A stretch of DNA of 33,325 bases, from the NCBI GenBank assembly GCA_028282325.1, contig JANQID010000069.1, positions 1 through 33,325 on the forward strand. The letters run 5' to 3'. Below, one piece after another: positions 7,572 through 15,146 of this stretch. Both the position numbers and the translations under genes were made by a program. The notes under the pieces are model-generated. The model made no database searches. It saw only the letters and a program-made list of their open reading frames with translations, and was not told the origin of the DNA. Position 1 is the first letter of the stretch; every line of letters begins with the position of its first letter. The DNA is from Chloroflexaceae bacterium (GTDB lineage: Bacteria > Chloroflexota > Chloroflexia > Chloroflexales > Chloroflexaceae).

Positions 7572-8666
7572 ATGAAAACGAAGAAGTTTCTACTCATTTT
7601 AGTGGTTTTACTGATCATGGTATTGGTGGCGGCCTGCGCCCCCGCCGAAGAACCACCGCCCCCGACCCAGGGAGAAGCAACTCAGGAAGAGGCGGCCCCG
7701 GCAGAAGAAGTCTCTTCCGCAGAAGAGGCTGCGCCTGCTGAGGAAGCCGCTGCTGGTTTTACCCCTGGCGGGGTGGAGTGTATCGCACCGGCCAATCCTG
7801 GTGGCGGCTGGGACTGGACGTGTCGCTCGGTGGGCCAAACGCTGAGCGATGTTGGCCTGGTTGACGGTACGGTCAAAGTGACCAATATGGCTGGCGGCGG
7901 CGGCGGGGTGGCTTTTGCCAACGTGGTTACCCAACAGAATGACAACGACAACCTGCTGGTGGCAGCCAGCCCGGCCACTACGCTACGTTTGGCTCAAGGG
8001 CAGTACGGCGAATTCACCGAAGATGATGTGCGCTGGATTGGCGCGGTGGGCGCTGATTTCGCTGTGATTACAGTGGCTGCGGATAGCCCCTACGAAACTC
8101 TAGAAGACTTGATTACGGTCTTGCAAGAGGACCCCGGTTCAGTCAACTTCGGGGGTGGCAGCGCCATTGGCGGGCAGGATCATATGAAGGTGATGGTACT
8201 GGCCCAAGCTGCCGGCATTGACCCCCTCACTCTGAAATACACACCCTTTGACGGCGGCGGAGAAGCGATGACGGCTATGCTCGGCGGTTTTGTCGATGTT
8301 TTCCCCGGCGATGTCTCTGAGGTATTGGGGCAGTTGGAAGCGGGTGAAATCCAGGTACTAGCGACGCTAACCGCAGACCCGATGGGCGGTATGCTGGAAG
8401 GTGTGCCGACAGCCAAAGAGCAAGGCTATGATGCCGAATGGATTGTTTTCCGTGGCTTCTATGGCCCCGGCGGGATGAGCGACGAGGCCTACAACTACTG
8501 GGTCAACGCTCTGGGCCAAATGGCCGACTCCCCCGAATGGGAAGAACAGTTGCAGCAGGGCGGTCTGGAAAAGATCGTTCGTCTTGGCCCCGAATTTGAA
8601 CCCTTCGTTAGCACTCAAATTACCAACTTCCGCCAACTCAGCAGAGATTTGGGCTTAATCGAATAA
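7572..8666 (+). CDS. tctC: TctC/Bug-family extracytoplasmic solute-binding lipoprotein
   Basis: 364 residues. A lipoprotein signal peptide ends in VLVAAC with the lipidated Cys at residue 22. A Glu/Ala/Pro-rich tether of about 38 residues follows, then the Bug domain (IAPANPGGGWDWTCR, NMAGGGGGVAFANV, VNFGGGSAIGGQDHMKV, GYDAEWIVFRGFYGP). It captures a carboxylate (citrate-like di- or tricarboxylates, or other organic acids) outside the membrane and hands it to TctAB. The start is certain: AGGAGG lies 5 nt upstream. The ligand cannot be read from the sequence. It is the first gene of tctC-tctB-tctA and is separated from tctB by a strong hairpin, which would allow excess binding protein over permease. 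Confidence 0.93.
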   Translation: MKTKKFLLILVVLLIMVLVAACAPAEEPPPPTQGEATQEEAAPAEEVSSAEEAAPAEEAAAGFTPGGVECIAPANPGGGWDWTCRSVGQTLSDVGLVDGTVKVTNMAGGGGGVAFANVVTQQNDNDNLLVAASPATTLRLAQGQYGEFTEDDVRWIGAVGADFAVITVAADSPYETLEDLITVLQEDPGSVNFGGGSAIGGQDHMKVMVLAQAAGIDPLTLKYTPFDGGGEAMTAMLGGFVDVFPGDVSEVLGQLEAGEIQVLATLTADPMGGMLEGVPTAKEQGYDAEWIVFRGFYGPGGMSDEAYNYWVNALGQMADSPEWEEQLQQGGLEKIVRLGPEFEPFVSTQITNFRQLSRDLGLIE

Positions 8667-8681
8667 ATTTTCCACAAACGC

Positions 8682-8714
8682 AGACCTCATAGGTTTCAAA
8701 GACCTATGAGGTCT
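8682..8714 (+). terminator. Intercistronic hairpin between tctC and tctB (attenuating terminator)
   Basis: Arms AGACCTCATAGGT (8682-8694) and ACCTATGAGGTCT (8702-8714) are perfectly complementary over 13 bp with a 7-nt loop. TTATTTTAG follows. This is a partial terminator or an mRNA 3'-end stabiliser, placed where transporter operons commonly lower expression of the membrane subunits relative to the binding protein. Confidence 0.75.
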
Positions 8715-8743
8715 TATTTTAGTAGTCACAAGGAGGTTGGACT

Positions 8744-9199
8744 ATGACTACTAATCTCACCGACCGAGTTACTGGCGTGTTTCTGCTGTTGTTTGCCATC
8801 TGGTATGGCTATCGCACCACCCTGTTCAAAGTGTCATTTATGGCTGATCCGGTTGGCCCTAGAGTTTTCCCGTTAGGTCTGGCTATTCTAATGGGTGTTC
8901 TCAGTCTGTATCTAATTATCAAACCAGACCCTAGCCCGGTCTGGCCCGGTTCAAAGACCTGGATAAGAATCGGGTTGATTACCCTCACTTTTATCGTTTA
9001 CGCCTATCTGATGGTGCCAATTGGTTTTGTGCTGTCCACTACCTTTGAAATCACGGCGCTGGCCTTGATTTTTCGGGGGCCGCCGCTCAAAAGTATTATC
9101 GGCGCGTTTCTACTTAGCGCCGCCCTGTACAGTTTGTTTGATATACTCTTAGACCTCAGCCTGCCAACCGGCTCAGTCTTTCGTGGATTGTGGGGGTAG
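8744..9199 (+). CDS. tctB: TctB-family small transmembrane subunit of the tripartite tricarboxylate transporter
   Basis: 151 residues with four predicted membrane helices: about 9-28, 38-60, 73-108 (probably a long or re-entrant pair) and 118-142. The loop ADPVGPRVFPLG after the first helix is characteristic of TctB. The start ATG has AAGGAGG 6 nt upstream. TctB is the poorly conserved small subunit that pairs with the 12-helix TctA in the cytoplasmic membrane. It lies 6 bp before tctA, so the two are co-translated. Confidence 0.88.
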   Translation: MTTNLTDRVTGVFLLLFAIWYGYRTTLFKVSFMADPVGPRVFPLGLAILMGVLSLYLIIKPDPSPVWPGSKTWIRIGLITLTFIVYAYLMVPIGFVLSTTFEITALALIFRGPPLKSIIGAFLLSAALYSLFDILLDLSLPTGSVFRGLWG

Positions 9200-9205
9200 G
9201 TCTCG

Positions 9206-10717
9206 ATGGAAATTCTCAACTTTCTGTTCGAGGGCTTTGCCATTGCGCTAACGCCCTTCAACATTGCGATGGCTTTGGCCGGTTGCTTCATTGGCACCGC
9301 CGTGGGTATGCTACCCGGAATCGGCCCGGTCAACGGCATTGTGGTGCTGATTCCGCTCACCTTTGCTTTGGGCCTACCGCCTGAGTCGTCGATAATCATG
9401 TTTGCCGGAATTTACTACGGCTCGCAATATGGTAACTCTATCAGCGCCATTTTGCTCAACGTACCCGGTACTTCCGCTGCGGTCATGACGGCGATGGAAG
9501 GCAATGCGATGACCAAAAAAGGGCGCGCCGGCCCCGCATTGGCGATGTCGGCCATCGCCTCATTTTTTGGCGGTACGGTCTCGATAGTAGCCTTGATGCT
9601 GTTTGCGCCGGCGCTGTCAAAATGGGCCATCCGTTTTGGTCCGGCGGAGTACTTTGCCCTGATGGTGTTTGCCTTCTCCACCCTGTCCAGTTTATCCGGT
9701 AAAAATCTCATCAAAGGGCTGTTGGCCACTATGATGGGGCTGATGCTGGCTACGGTGGGCCTAGACCCGGTCAGCGCGGTTGATCGTTATACCTTTGGTC
9801 AACTCAAACTGCTAGACGGGCTTGATTTTGTGGTCGTGGTCATCGGTTTCTTTGCCATTAATGAGATTCTGCGCTACGCTGAAAACATCCACGACCAAGA
9901 GGTATTTACCAAACTGGGCCGGGTGATGATTACGGCCAAAGAGTTTGCGATGTCCTTTTGGACGATGGTGAGAGGTGCGGCAATTGGCTTTTTTGTCGGC
10001 GTCCTGCCCGGCGCAGGTGGCACCATTGCCAGCTTTGTGGCCTGGACCACTGAACAGCGCCTCGTTGACCGGCAAGGCACCTTTGGCACCGGCGACATTC
10101 GGGGCGTGGCTGCGCCGGAGGCAGCGAATAACGCTTCAGCCAACGGGGCAATGATTCCCTTGCTCACGCTGGGCGTCCCCGGCAGCGAAACCACGGCGGT
10201 CATGCTGGGCGCGTTGCTGGGGATGAACATCACCCCCGGTCCGCTGTTCATTGCCAACAACCCCACTGTCTTTTGGGGGCTAATCGCCTCGATGTACGTG
10301 GGCAACGTCCTGCTGCTAATTCTCAACCTGCCGTTGGTGGGCATTTTTGTGCGGATTTTGAAAGTTCCTGGCTGGTTTTTAATGCCGGCGGTGGTGGCTG
10401 TTAGCTTTGTGGCGGTCTATTCCGTTAACAACAGTCCATTCGATATCCTGCTCATGGCTGCTTTTGGCATTATGGGCTATCTATTATACAAAACTGAGTT
10501 CCCGCTGGCCTCTGTAATCTTGGGGTTGGTGTTGGGGCCACTGATGGAAAACAATTTGCGGCGGGCGATGTCGCTGAGTGATGGCGACTGGACCTATCTT
10601 TTCAGCAGTCCGATTGCCATTGGTCTGTGGATTGCCGCTATAGCCAGCCTGTTCCTGCCGCTAATAATCAAACGATTTGGCGCAGCGTCTGAAATTTCTA
10701 AGGAAGAGGTGAATTAA
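9206..10717 (+). CDS. tctA: TctA-family large permease subunit of the tripartite tricarboxylate transporter
   Basis: 503 residues, the usual TctA length, almost entirely hydrophobic helices. Both halves carry the family's signature loop: GMLPGIGP at 34-41 and GVLPGAGG at 265-272. These are part of the inverted repeat that forms the substrate pathway. Other conserved segments are YYGSQYGNSISAILLNVPGT and PLLTLGVPGSETTAVMLG. It should move the carboxylate delivered by TctC across the membrane, driven by a cation gradient. The gene is followed 35 bp later by a good intrinsic terminator, so the operon is tctCBA only. Confidence 0.95.
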   Translation: MEILNFLFEGFAIALTPFNIAMALAGCFIGTAVGMLPGIGPVNGIVVLIPLTFALGLPPESSIIMFAGIYYGSQYGNSISAILLNVPGTSAAVMTAMEGNAMTKKGRAGPALAMSAIASFFGGTVSIVALMLFAPALSKWAIRFGPAEYFALMVFAFSTLSSLSGKNLIKGLLATMMGLMLATVGLDPVSAVDRYTFGQLKLLDGLDFVVVVIGFFAINEILRYAENIHDQEVFTKLGRVMITAKEFAMSFWTMVRGAAIGFFVGVLPGAGGTIASFVAWTTEQRLVDRQGTFGTGDIRGVAAPEAANNASANGAMIPLLTLGVPGSETTAVMLGALLGMNITPGPLFIANNPTVFWGLIASMYVGNVLLLILNLPLVGIFVRILKVPGWFLMPAVVAVSFVAVYSVNNSPFDILLMAAFGIMGYLLYKTEFPLASVILGLVLGPLMENNLRRAMSLSDGDWTYLFSSPIAIGLWIAAIASLFLPLIIKRFGAASEISKEEVN

Positions 10718-10751
10718 CGTTATTAATTGTACAGATACGGATAGGTTGAAC

Positions 10752-10780
10752 AAAAAGGGTGCACAATTTGCACTCTTTTT
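10752..10780 (+). terminator. Rho-independent terminator of tctCBA
   Basis: Stem AAAAAGGGTGC (10752-10762) with GCACTCTTTTT (10770-10780), one G-T wobble and a 7-nt loop, followed by ATTTT. The A and T tracts at either end would also let it work for transcription from the other side. Confidence 0.85.
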
Positions 10781-10801
10781 ATTTTGTAACCGCAATACCG
10801 T

Positions 10802-10863
10802 GCCACCCAATGCGCGGATAAGCTGCCGCCGCAGGCGGTCCGATTCATCCGCGCATTATGCGG
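10802..10863 (+). repeat. 62-bp dispersed repeat, copy B
   Basis: Same orientation as 1412-1473 with 57 of 62 bases identical. It runs directly into a hairpin-rich stretch and lies immediately to the right of the tct terminator. Confidence 0.8.
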
Positions 10864-10932
10864 AGCGCAGCGGAGCAGACAAGCGATGAAGCGTGCTTAT
10901 CCGCGCATTATGCGGAGCGTAGCTCCGCATAA
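10847..10932. repeat. Short direct repeats and a strong palindrome
   Basis: The 21-bp unit ATCCGCGCATTATGCGGAGC(G) occurs exactly at 10847-10867 and again at 10899-10919. The second copy is extended into a palindrome with 11-bp arms, TTATGCGGAGC (10908-10918) and GCTCCGCATAA (10922-10932), and a 3-nt loop. It is REP-like and non-coding. Confidence 0.75.
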
Positions 10933-11235
10933 CATGAATTAGACGGCAATCGCGCGGCCTATGATCACCCAGAGCAATGATAGGCGGTGATCGCGCCTTC
11001 TATCATCGCCCGGAGGCATCATAGACAGCTATCCATCGATCTATCACTCCGCCGGGAGCGCTGTTCAACAGACGCGTATCCTGGCAGACAGGCTAATGAT
11101 AACATGCCGTTTGGTACTGTGCAAGGGAGTGCAAATGTCGCCGGCTAACCGGACCGCAGCCTCGGCGCCGCGCGTCGCCCGCTGAAGGATAGGCCATCTC
11201 CGCGCCTCCGCGTGTCGCCGTGTCGGCGCGCCAAC
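10933..11235. other. Intergenic region downstream of thpR, no gene seen
   Basis: Three hundred bases with several short, imperfect, self-similar segments: TGATCACC, TAGGCGGTGATCGCGCC and CTATCATCGCCCGG are related to one another. The DNA becomes GC-rich to the right. No open frame with a recognisable product is present. Confidence 0.4.
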
Positions 11236-11793
11236 CTACTCCGGCCTCAACGCGCGATATACGGCCCCGGCAGGTGTGAGTGTGCTCTGGAACAGGATCG
11301 GTGGCCCGCCGCTCCAGGTGATCGGACGGGGCGGGGGCAAGCGGCGTACGGCTGCGCCGAGGTCGGCCTGTTGCACCGGGGTTGCGTCGCGGCGTACGCG
11401 GCCAAGCGTCAGGTGGGCGCGGAAAGGACGCGTATCGAGCGTGAAACCGAGCGCGACGAGCGCTGCGCCTACCGCTGCGTGGAGGCGCTCCAATCCGCCG
11501 AAATGGTCGCCGACGCCGACCCAGACCACCTGCGGGCGGCGCAGGTTGGGAAACACGCCCGCCGGCTCCAGGCGCAGGCTAACCGGCGGATCGACGGGAA
11601 CGGCGGCCAGGGCGGCGAGAATGGCGGGCGCGCGATCATCGGCGACCTCGCCGAGGAAATGCAACGTCAGATGGATCGACTCCGACCGCACCCACTTGAC
11701 CGGGTGCGTGCCGGAGCGCTGGAGCCGCTGCCGGATTGCGTCGATCTCGACTCCGACCGTAGGGGGAAGATCGAGGGCGATGAACAGGCGCAT
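11236..11793 (-). CDS. thpR: RNA 2',3'-cyclic phosphodiesterase (2H phosphoesterase, ThpR/LigT)
   Basis: 185 residues, the normal family length. The two catalytic HxTx motifs of 2H phosphoesterases are intact: HLTL at residues 41-44 and HLTL at 127-130 (in PFRAHLTLGR). The N-terminus MRLFIALDLP is typical. The enzyme opens 2',3'-cyclic phosphates on RNA to 2'-phosphates and can ligate tRNA halves in vitro. It lies 3 bp after the ppk1 stop on the same strand and is almost certainly co-transcribed with it. Confidence 0.92.
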   Translation of the reverse strand: MRLFIALDLPPTVGVEIDAIRQRLQRSGTHPVKWVRSESIHLTLHFLGEVADDRAPAILAALAAVPVDPPVSLRLEPAGVFPNLRRPQVVWVGVGDHFGGLERLHAAVGAALVALGFTLDTRPFRAHLTLGRVRRDATPVQQADLGAAVRRLPPPRPITWSGGPPILFQSTLTPAGAVYRALRPE

Positions 11794-11796
11794 ACG

Positions 11797-13923
11797 CTAA
11801 CGTTCGTCGCTGGTGCAACTCATCAAGGCGCAGTTCTGGCTATCCATAACCGCCTCGCCGGGTGTCGGGCGCAGGCGTATATATTCGCCATCGGACTGCA
11901 AGATGCGCGTGCGGACATTGTCTTGCAGATACGCTTCCAGGATCGTATCACGCACCTGGCGCATCAGGCGTGGATCCTCCAACGGGAAAAGTTGCTCGAC
12001 GCGCTGATCCAGATTGCGCTCCATCAAGTCGGCGCTGCTCAAATACACCTCGTCGGCGCCGTTGTTGGCGAAATAGTAGATCCGGCTGTGCTCAAGAAAA
12101 CGTCCGACGATGCTGCGCACCTGGATCGTTTCGCTCCGGTCGGGGATGTTGGGGCGCAGGCTACACATCCCGCGCACGATCAGGTCGATGCGCACGCCGG
12201 CTTGAGACGCGCGATACAACGCGTCGATCATCTTCCTATCCACCAGCGAATTGACCTTGAAGATCAGATGCCCATTGCCGTGCTGGCGGTGGCTCTCGAT
12301 CTCGCGCTCGATCAGCTCCATGAGGCGCTCGCGCAGTGTCACCGGCGCCACGCCGAGCGCACGATACCTGCGCTGGCGGCTGTAGCCAGTGAGGAAGTTG
12401 AATAACTCTGACACATCCGCGCCGATGTCGGGCCGGCAGGTGAGCAGACCCAGGTCGGTATACAGGCGGGCGGTGCTGGCATTGTAATTGCCCGTGCCGA
12501 GGTGAACATAGCGCCGGATGCCGTCGCTCTCCTTGCGCACGACCAGCGCCAGTTTGGCGTGGGTTTTCAACCCGACCAGACCATACACCACGTGGACGCC
12601 GGTGCGCTCTAAGGCGCGGGCCCAGCCGATGTTATTCTCCTCGTCGAAACGCGCTTTCAGCTCAACGAGCACTGTCACTTGCTTGTTCTGCTCGCGGGCA
12701 TACATCAGCGCGCGAACGATCGGCGAGTTGCTGCCGACGCGGTATAACGTCTGCTTGATCGCCAGCACGTTGGGATCATCGGCGGCGGCCTGGATAAAGT
12801 TTACGATAGGCGCAAAGGAGTCATAGGGGTGATGCAACAGAATATCGCCCTGGCGAATGCTCGTGAAAATATCCACCGAGTCGTGCAATACGGATGGCAT
12901 ATGCGGCACGTGCGGCGGGTCCTTGAGATCGGGACGATCAAGACCCATCAGCGTCATCAGGTCGGAGAAGCCGAGCGGCCCGTGCATAGGATAGAGATCG
13001 ATCAGTCCGACCTTGAGATTATTCAACAGCAGTTGGCAGATCCGCTCCGGCATGGCGTCATCAACCGTGACGCGCACGACTTCGCCGAAGCGTCGCTGGC
13101 GCACTCCGGCTTCAATCGTGCTAAGCAGGTCGCCGGCCTCGTCCTCTTCGATCTCCATATCGGCATTGCGGATGACGCGGAAGGGATAGGCCTCCACGAC
13201 TTCCATACCCGCGAACAGCGACGAAACGTGGGCGATGATCACTTGCTCGATCCAGATGAAATAATGCAAGCGCTCGCCCATCAACCCTTCCGGACCGTCG
13301 CACAGGTCGGCGGGAATGGCGATCAGCCGCGGCAATACTTCCGGCACCTTTACGCGCGCAAACAGCTCGCCCTTCTCCGGATCCTGGATCGCCACGGCCA
13401 GATTCAGGCTCAGATTCGAGATGTGCGGGAAGGGGCGGCTGGTATCTACCGCCAAAGGCGTCAACACCGGGAAGATCTCGCGCTCGAAGTAGTCTCTGAG
13501 GAACTCGCGCTGCGCCGCATTCAAGTCGTCGTAGTGAACCAGATGAATGCCAGAGTCGCGCAAACTCGGCAGGAGGTCTTCAAAGAACAATGTGCGTTTT
13601 TGCTCAAGGATCGGCTGCAACGCCCGGCGGATCGCCAGCAGTTGCTCGCTGGGTGTCAGCCCGTCGGCGGAAGGTTTCTGCACGCCGGCGGCGATCTGCT
13701 GCTTGATGCCGCTGACGCGGATCATAAAGAATTCGTCGAGGTTGGAGGCAAAGATAGCGAGGAACTTTACGCGTTCGAGTAGCGGGTTCTGCCGATCGAG
13801 AGCTTCTTCGAGCACACGCCGATTAAATTCAATCCAGCTTAGCTCGCGATTGAAGTAAGGAGTGTCAGGGTTGGGAAGCATAAACTCCTGCTCTATGATG
13901 TTGAAAGATGCGCGTAACACCAT
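11797..13923 (-). CDS. ppk1: Polyphosphate kinase 1
   Basis: 708 residues from the ATG at 13923. I chose this start because GGAGG (complement of 13932-13936) sits 8 nt upstream. Fourteen more residues are possible but lack a binding site, and a later ATG at 13881 has its AGGAG too close. The N-terminal domain begins YFNRELSWIEFNRRVLEEA. Two PLD-like active-site motifs are present, THAKLAL with His455 (the phosphorylated His of the family) and EHSRIYYF with His612. RRYVHLGTGNYN is conserved. It reversibly makes polyphosphate from ATP. A promoter is visible upstream, and thpR follows in the same operon. Confidence 0.96.
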   Translation of the reverse strand: MVLRASFNIIEQEFMLPNPDTPYFNRELSWIEFNRRVLEEALDRQNPLLERVKFLAIFASNLDEFFMIRVSGIKQQIAAGVQKPSADGLTPSEQLLAIRRALQPILEQKRTLFFEDLLPSLRDSGIHLVHYDDLNAAQREFLRDYFEREIFPVLTPLAVDTSRPFPHISNLSLNLAVAIQDPEKGELFARVKVPEVLPRLIAIPADLCDGPEGLMGERLHYFIWIEQVIIAHVSSLFAGMEVVEAYPFRVIRNADMEIEEDEAGDLLSTIEAGVRQRRFGEVVRVTVDDAMPERICQLLLNNLKVGLIDLYPMHGPLGFSDLMTLMGLDRPDLKDPPHVPHMPSVLHDSVDIFTSIRQGDILLHHPYDSFAPIVNFIQAAADDPNVLAIKQTLYRVGSNSPIVRALMYAREQNKQVTVLVELKARFDEENNIGWARALERTGVHVVYGLVGLKTHAKLALVVRKESDGIRRYVHLGTGNYNASTARLYTDLGLLTCRPDIGADVSELFNFLTGYSRQRRYRALGVAPVTLRERLMELIEREIESHRQHGNGHLIFKVNSLVDRKMIDALYRASQAGVRIDLIVRGMCSLRPNIPDRSETIQVRSIVGRFLEHSRIYYFANNGADEVYLSSADLMERNLDQRVEQLFPLEDPRLMRQVRDTILEAYLQDNVRTRILQSDGEYIRLRPTPGEAVMDSQNCALMSCTSDER

Positions 13924-14016
13924 AAGAGCTGCCTCCATGCAGCTTGTAATCGGCAGATCTGGCACACTTCATCGTATGTCGTATGAAAATTCTGTAATAT
14001 TATGGCGACGCAACAT

Positions 14017-14045
14017 AGTATAGCAGGCAACTATCGCATGGGCAA
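14017..14045 (-). promoter_or_regulatory. Promoter of ppk1-thpR
   Basis: Minus strand: -35 TTGCCC (14045-14040), 17-bp spacer, -10 TATACT (14022-14017) preceded by TGC, giving an extended -10. The predicted start lies near 14010, about 87 nt before the ppk1 ATG. I see no clear Pho box. Confidence 0.5.
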
Positions 14046-14064
14046 GCGAGGGACAATCAGAGTA

Positions 14065-14073
14065 TGGTATGAT
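14065..14073 (+). promoter_or_regulatory. Possible extended -10 for the thioesterase operon
   Basis: TGGTATGAT is an extended -10 (TGn-TATGAT) on the plus strand, pointing toward the thioesterase. No convincing -35 is present. It lies 20 bp from the ppk1 -35 on the other strand, so the two promoters are divergent and close. Confidence 0.3.
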
Positions 14074-14183
14074 GTCGCCGTTCTCTCAGCATACGTCGAT
14101 ACTGAATAACGCGAGTTGCGCGGTTTCCCACAAGCGCGGAGTCTCGGAAAATCTATGACCCTCCGGAGCACCGCATAATTCGC

Positions 14184-14609
14184 GTGAATAAGGTTATGTC
14201 GATCACACACGTTATCCAGGTGCGCGTGCGCTATGCCGAAACCGATGCCCAAGGCGTCGCTCATCATAGCAGCTACGCCGTCTGGTTTGAGTCAGGGCGT
14301 GTCGAGTTGCTGCGCGCCCGTGGCGTGAGCTATCGCGATTTCGAAGCGGCGGGCTATATGATCGTCGTTACCGATTTGCGCATTCGCTATCGGTCTGCTG
14401 CGCGCTTCGACGATCTGCTGATCTTGCACACGACGCTGACCGATGTGCGCAGCCGGACGCTGGCGTTCGAGTATGAGATACGCCGCGAGGATGGCCTGGC
14501 GCTGGTCGCCGGGCGAACGGATCACGTCGTGCTTGATCTGGCGAGCAGACAGCCCGCGCGCCTGCCGGCGGAATTAATCGAGGTGCTGGGCTTGACAACG
14601 GATCAGTGA
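14184..14609 (+). CDS. Acyl-CoA thioesterase, 4HBT/YbgC type hot-dog protein
   Basis: 141 residues from a GTG at 14184. An ATG four codons later (14196) is equally possible, and neither has a good ribosome binding site. The 4-hydroxybenzoyl-CoA thioesterase signature is clear: VRYAETDAQGVAHHSSYAVW with the catalytic Asp, then FESGRVELLRARGVSY. The rest forms the expected antiparallel sheet (DLRIRYRSAARFDDLLIL). The enzyme hydrolyses an acyl-CoA whose identity cannot be told. The product is cytoplasmic. It is the first gene of a likely two-gene unit with the SelW-like gene, which starts 25 bp downstream. Confidence 0.88.
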   Translation: MNKVMSITHVIQVRVRYAETDAQGVAHHSSYAVWFESGRVELLRARGVSYRDFEAAGYMIVVTDLRIRYRSAARFDDLLILHTTLTDVRSRTLAFEYEIRREDGLALVAGRTDHVVLDLASRQPARLPAELIEVLGLTTDQ

Positions 14610-14633
14610 TTGCAATGAAGAAGGGGGTTGGCT

Positions 14634-14897
14634 ATGCGGATTACGATTGAGTTCTGCGTCAAGTGAAACTATACCCCGCGCGCCGCCAGGATGGCGGAAG
14701 AGTTGATTACTGCGTTTCGCCCGCCGCTCGGACAGGCCCATCCAATTGAAGAGGTTGTGCTGCTTCCTTCGGATGATGGGCGCTACGAAGTGACGATTGA
14801 CGGCGATCTGGTGTATTCCAAGGCCGCCGTCGGTAAACACACCACGAACGAATACATCGTTGAGCGTGTTCGCGAGCGTTTGCCGTCGCAGGAATAA
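14634..14897 (+). CDS. SelW/Rdx-family thioredoxin-like protein with in-frame UGA, probable selenoprotein (CxxU)
   Basis: Reading from ATG 14634 (GGGGG seven bases upstream), the protein begins MRITIEFCVK, meets TGA at 14664-14666 (codon 11), and continues NYTPRAARMAEEL to a TAA at 14895-14897, 87 codons in all. The family motif is CxxC or CxxU followed by NY.PRA near the N-terminus. Here it reads C8-V-K-U11-N-Y-T-P-R-A, so UGA falls exactly at the position taken by selenocysteine in SelW. The later family features are intact (EEVVLLPSDDGRYEVTIDG, DLVYSKAAVG). A conventional start at 14691 would remove the redox motif and the first strand. A SECIS-like hairpin follows the UGA. Alternatives are a nonsense mutation of a Cys codon (TGC/TGT to TGA) or a sequence error. 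Role in the family: thiol redox chemistry. Confidence 0.75.
14664..14697 (+). promoter_or_regulatory. UGA codon and SECIS-like hairpin for selenocysteine insertion
   Basis: Sixteen bases after the UGA (14664-14666), CCGCC (14683-14687) pairs perfectly with GGCGG (14693-14697) around the loop AGGAU (14688-14692). Bacterial SECIS elements are short stem-loops lying roughly 16-37 nt behind the UGA with a G among the first loop bases. The E. coli fdhF loop is AGGUCU. The spacing, GC-rich stem and AGG loop all fit SelB recognition. The lower stem is not obvious. Confidence 0.6.
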
Positions 14898-14941
14898 GCC
14901 GTACGAGGCGCTTGCCGGAGTGCGGTACTTTCAGTCCTTGC

Positions 14942-14982
14942 TTTCGGTCAATTTTTGCCCTCCGGGCAAAAATTGACCGAAA
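14942..14982. terminator. Perfect 19-bp inverted repeat downstream of the SelW-like gene
   Basis: TTTCGGTCAATTTTTGCCC (14942-14960), loop TCC, then its exact complement (14964-14982). It lies 45 bp after the stop of the SelW-like gene. The hairpin is strong enough to end transcription or protect the mRNA, but A residues, not T, follow it on the plus strand, so a classical terminator is not certain. Confidence 0.5.
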
Positions 14983-15084
14983 AAAGATGTTCACTTCCGC
15001 TCTGCCGAAGGCGAATCCGGCATTACTCGGTGCGACGGCGTAATTCCTGTAAATAGAGAGATCAGACGAAGGTATAGATAATTG

Positions 15085-15117
15085 AGGACTGGAAGTCCTT
15101 GAAAGACTGCCAGTCCT
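15085..15117. repeat. Inverted repeat downstream of the cyanophycin-synthetase-like gene
   Basis: AGGACTGG (15085-15092) and CCAGTCCT (15110-15117) can pair across 17 nt. A related word, AGGACTGCCAATCCT, occurs in the gap before 22913. It is 30 bp beyond the minus-strand stop at 15147 and might serve as a 3' hairpin for that gene. No T-run is present. Confidence 0.4.
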
Positions 15118-15146
15118 ACAGCCACATTGTACGGCTTCTAACTGAT

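Noticed and set aside
10847-10932. Integron attC-like sites (GTTATGC and GCATAAC words in palindromic DNA)
   Set aside because: No integrase, no cassette array and no proper R/L core box spacing. REP-like repeats explain the structure better.
11209-11226. TGTCGCC/TGTCGGC words resembling the SARP-type repeat
   Set aside because: Only two copies, 8 bp apart, downstream of thpR and not in front of a promoter.
11212-12405. 397-codon plus-strand open frame
   Set aside because: It is antisense to thpR and the end of ppk1, which have clear catalytic motifs. Its Arg/Gln/His/Ala-rich product is typical of the opposite strand of GC-rich genes.
14691-14897. 68-residue gene starting at ATG 14691 as the true SelW-like gene
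   Set aside because: It would lack the first strand and the CxxC/U motif. There is no ribosome binding site before 14691, whereas 14634 has one, and the homology extends through the UGA.
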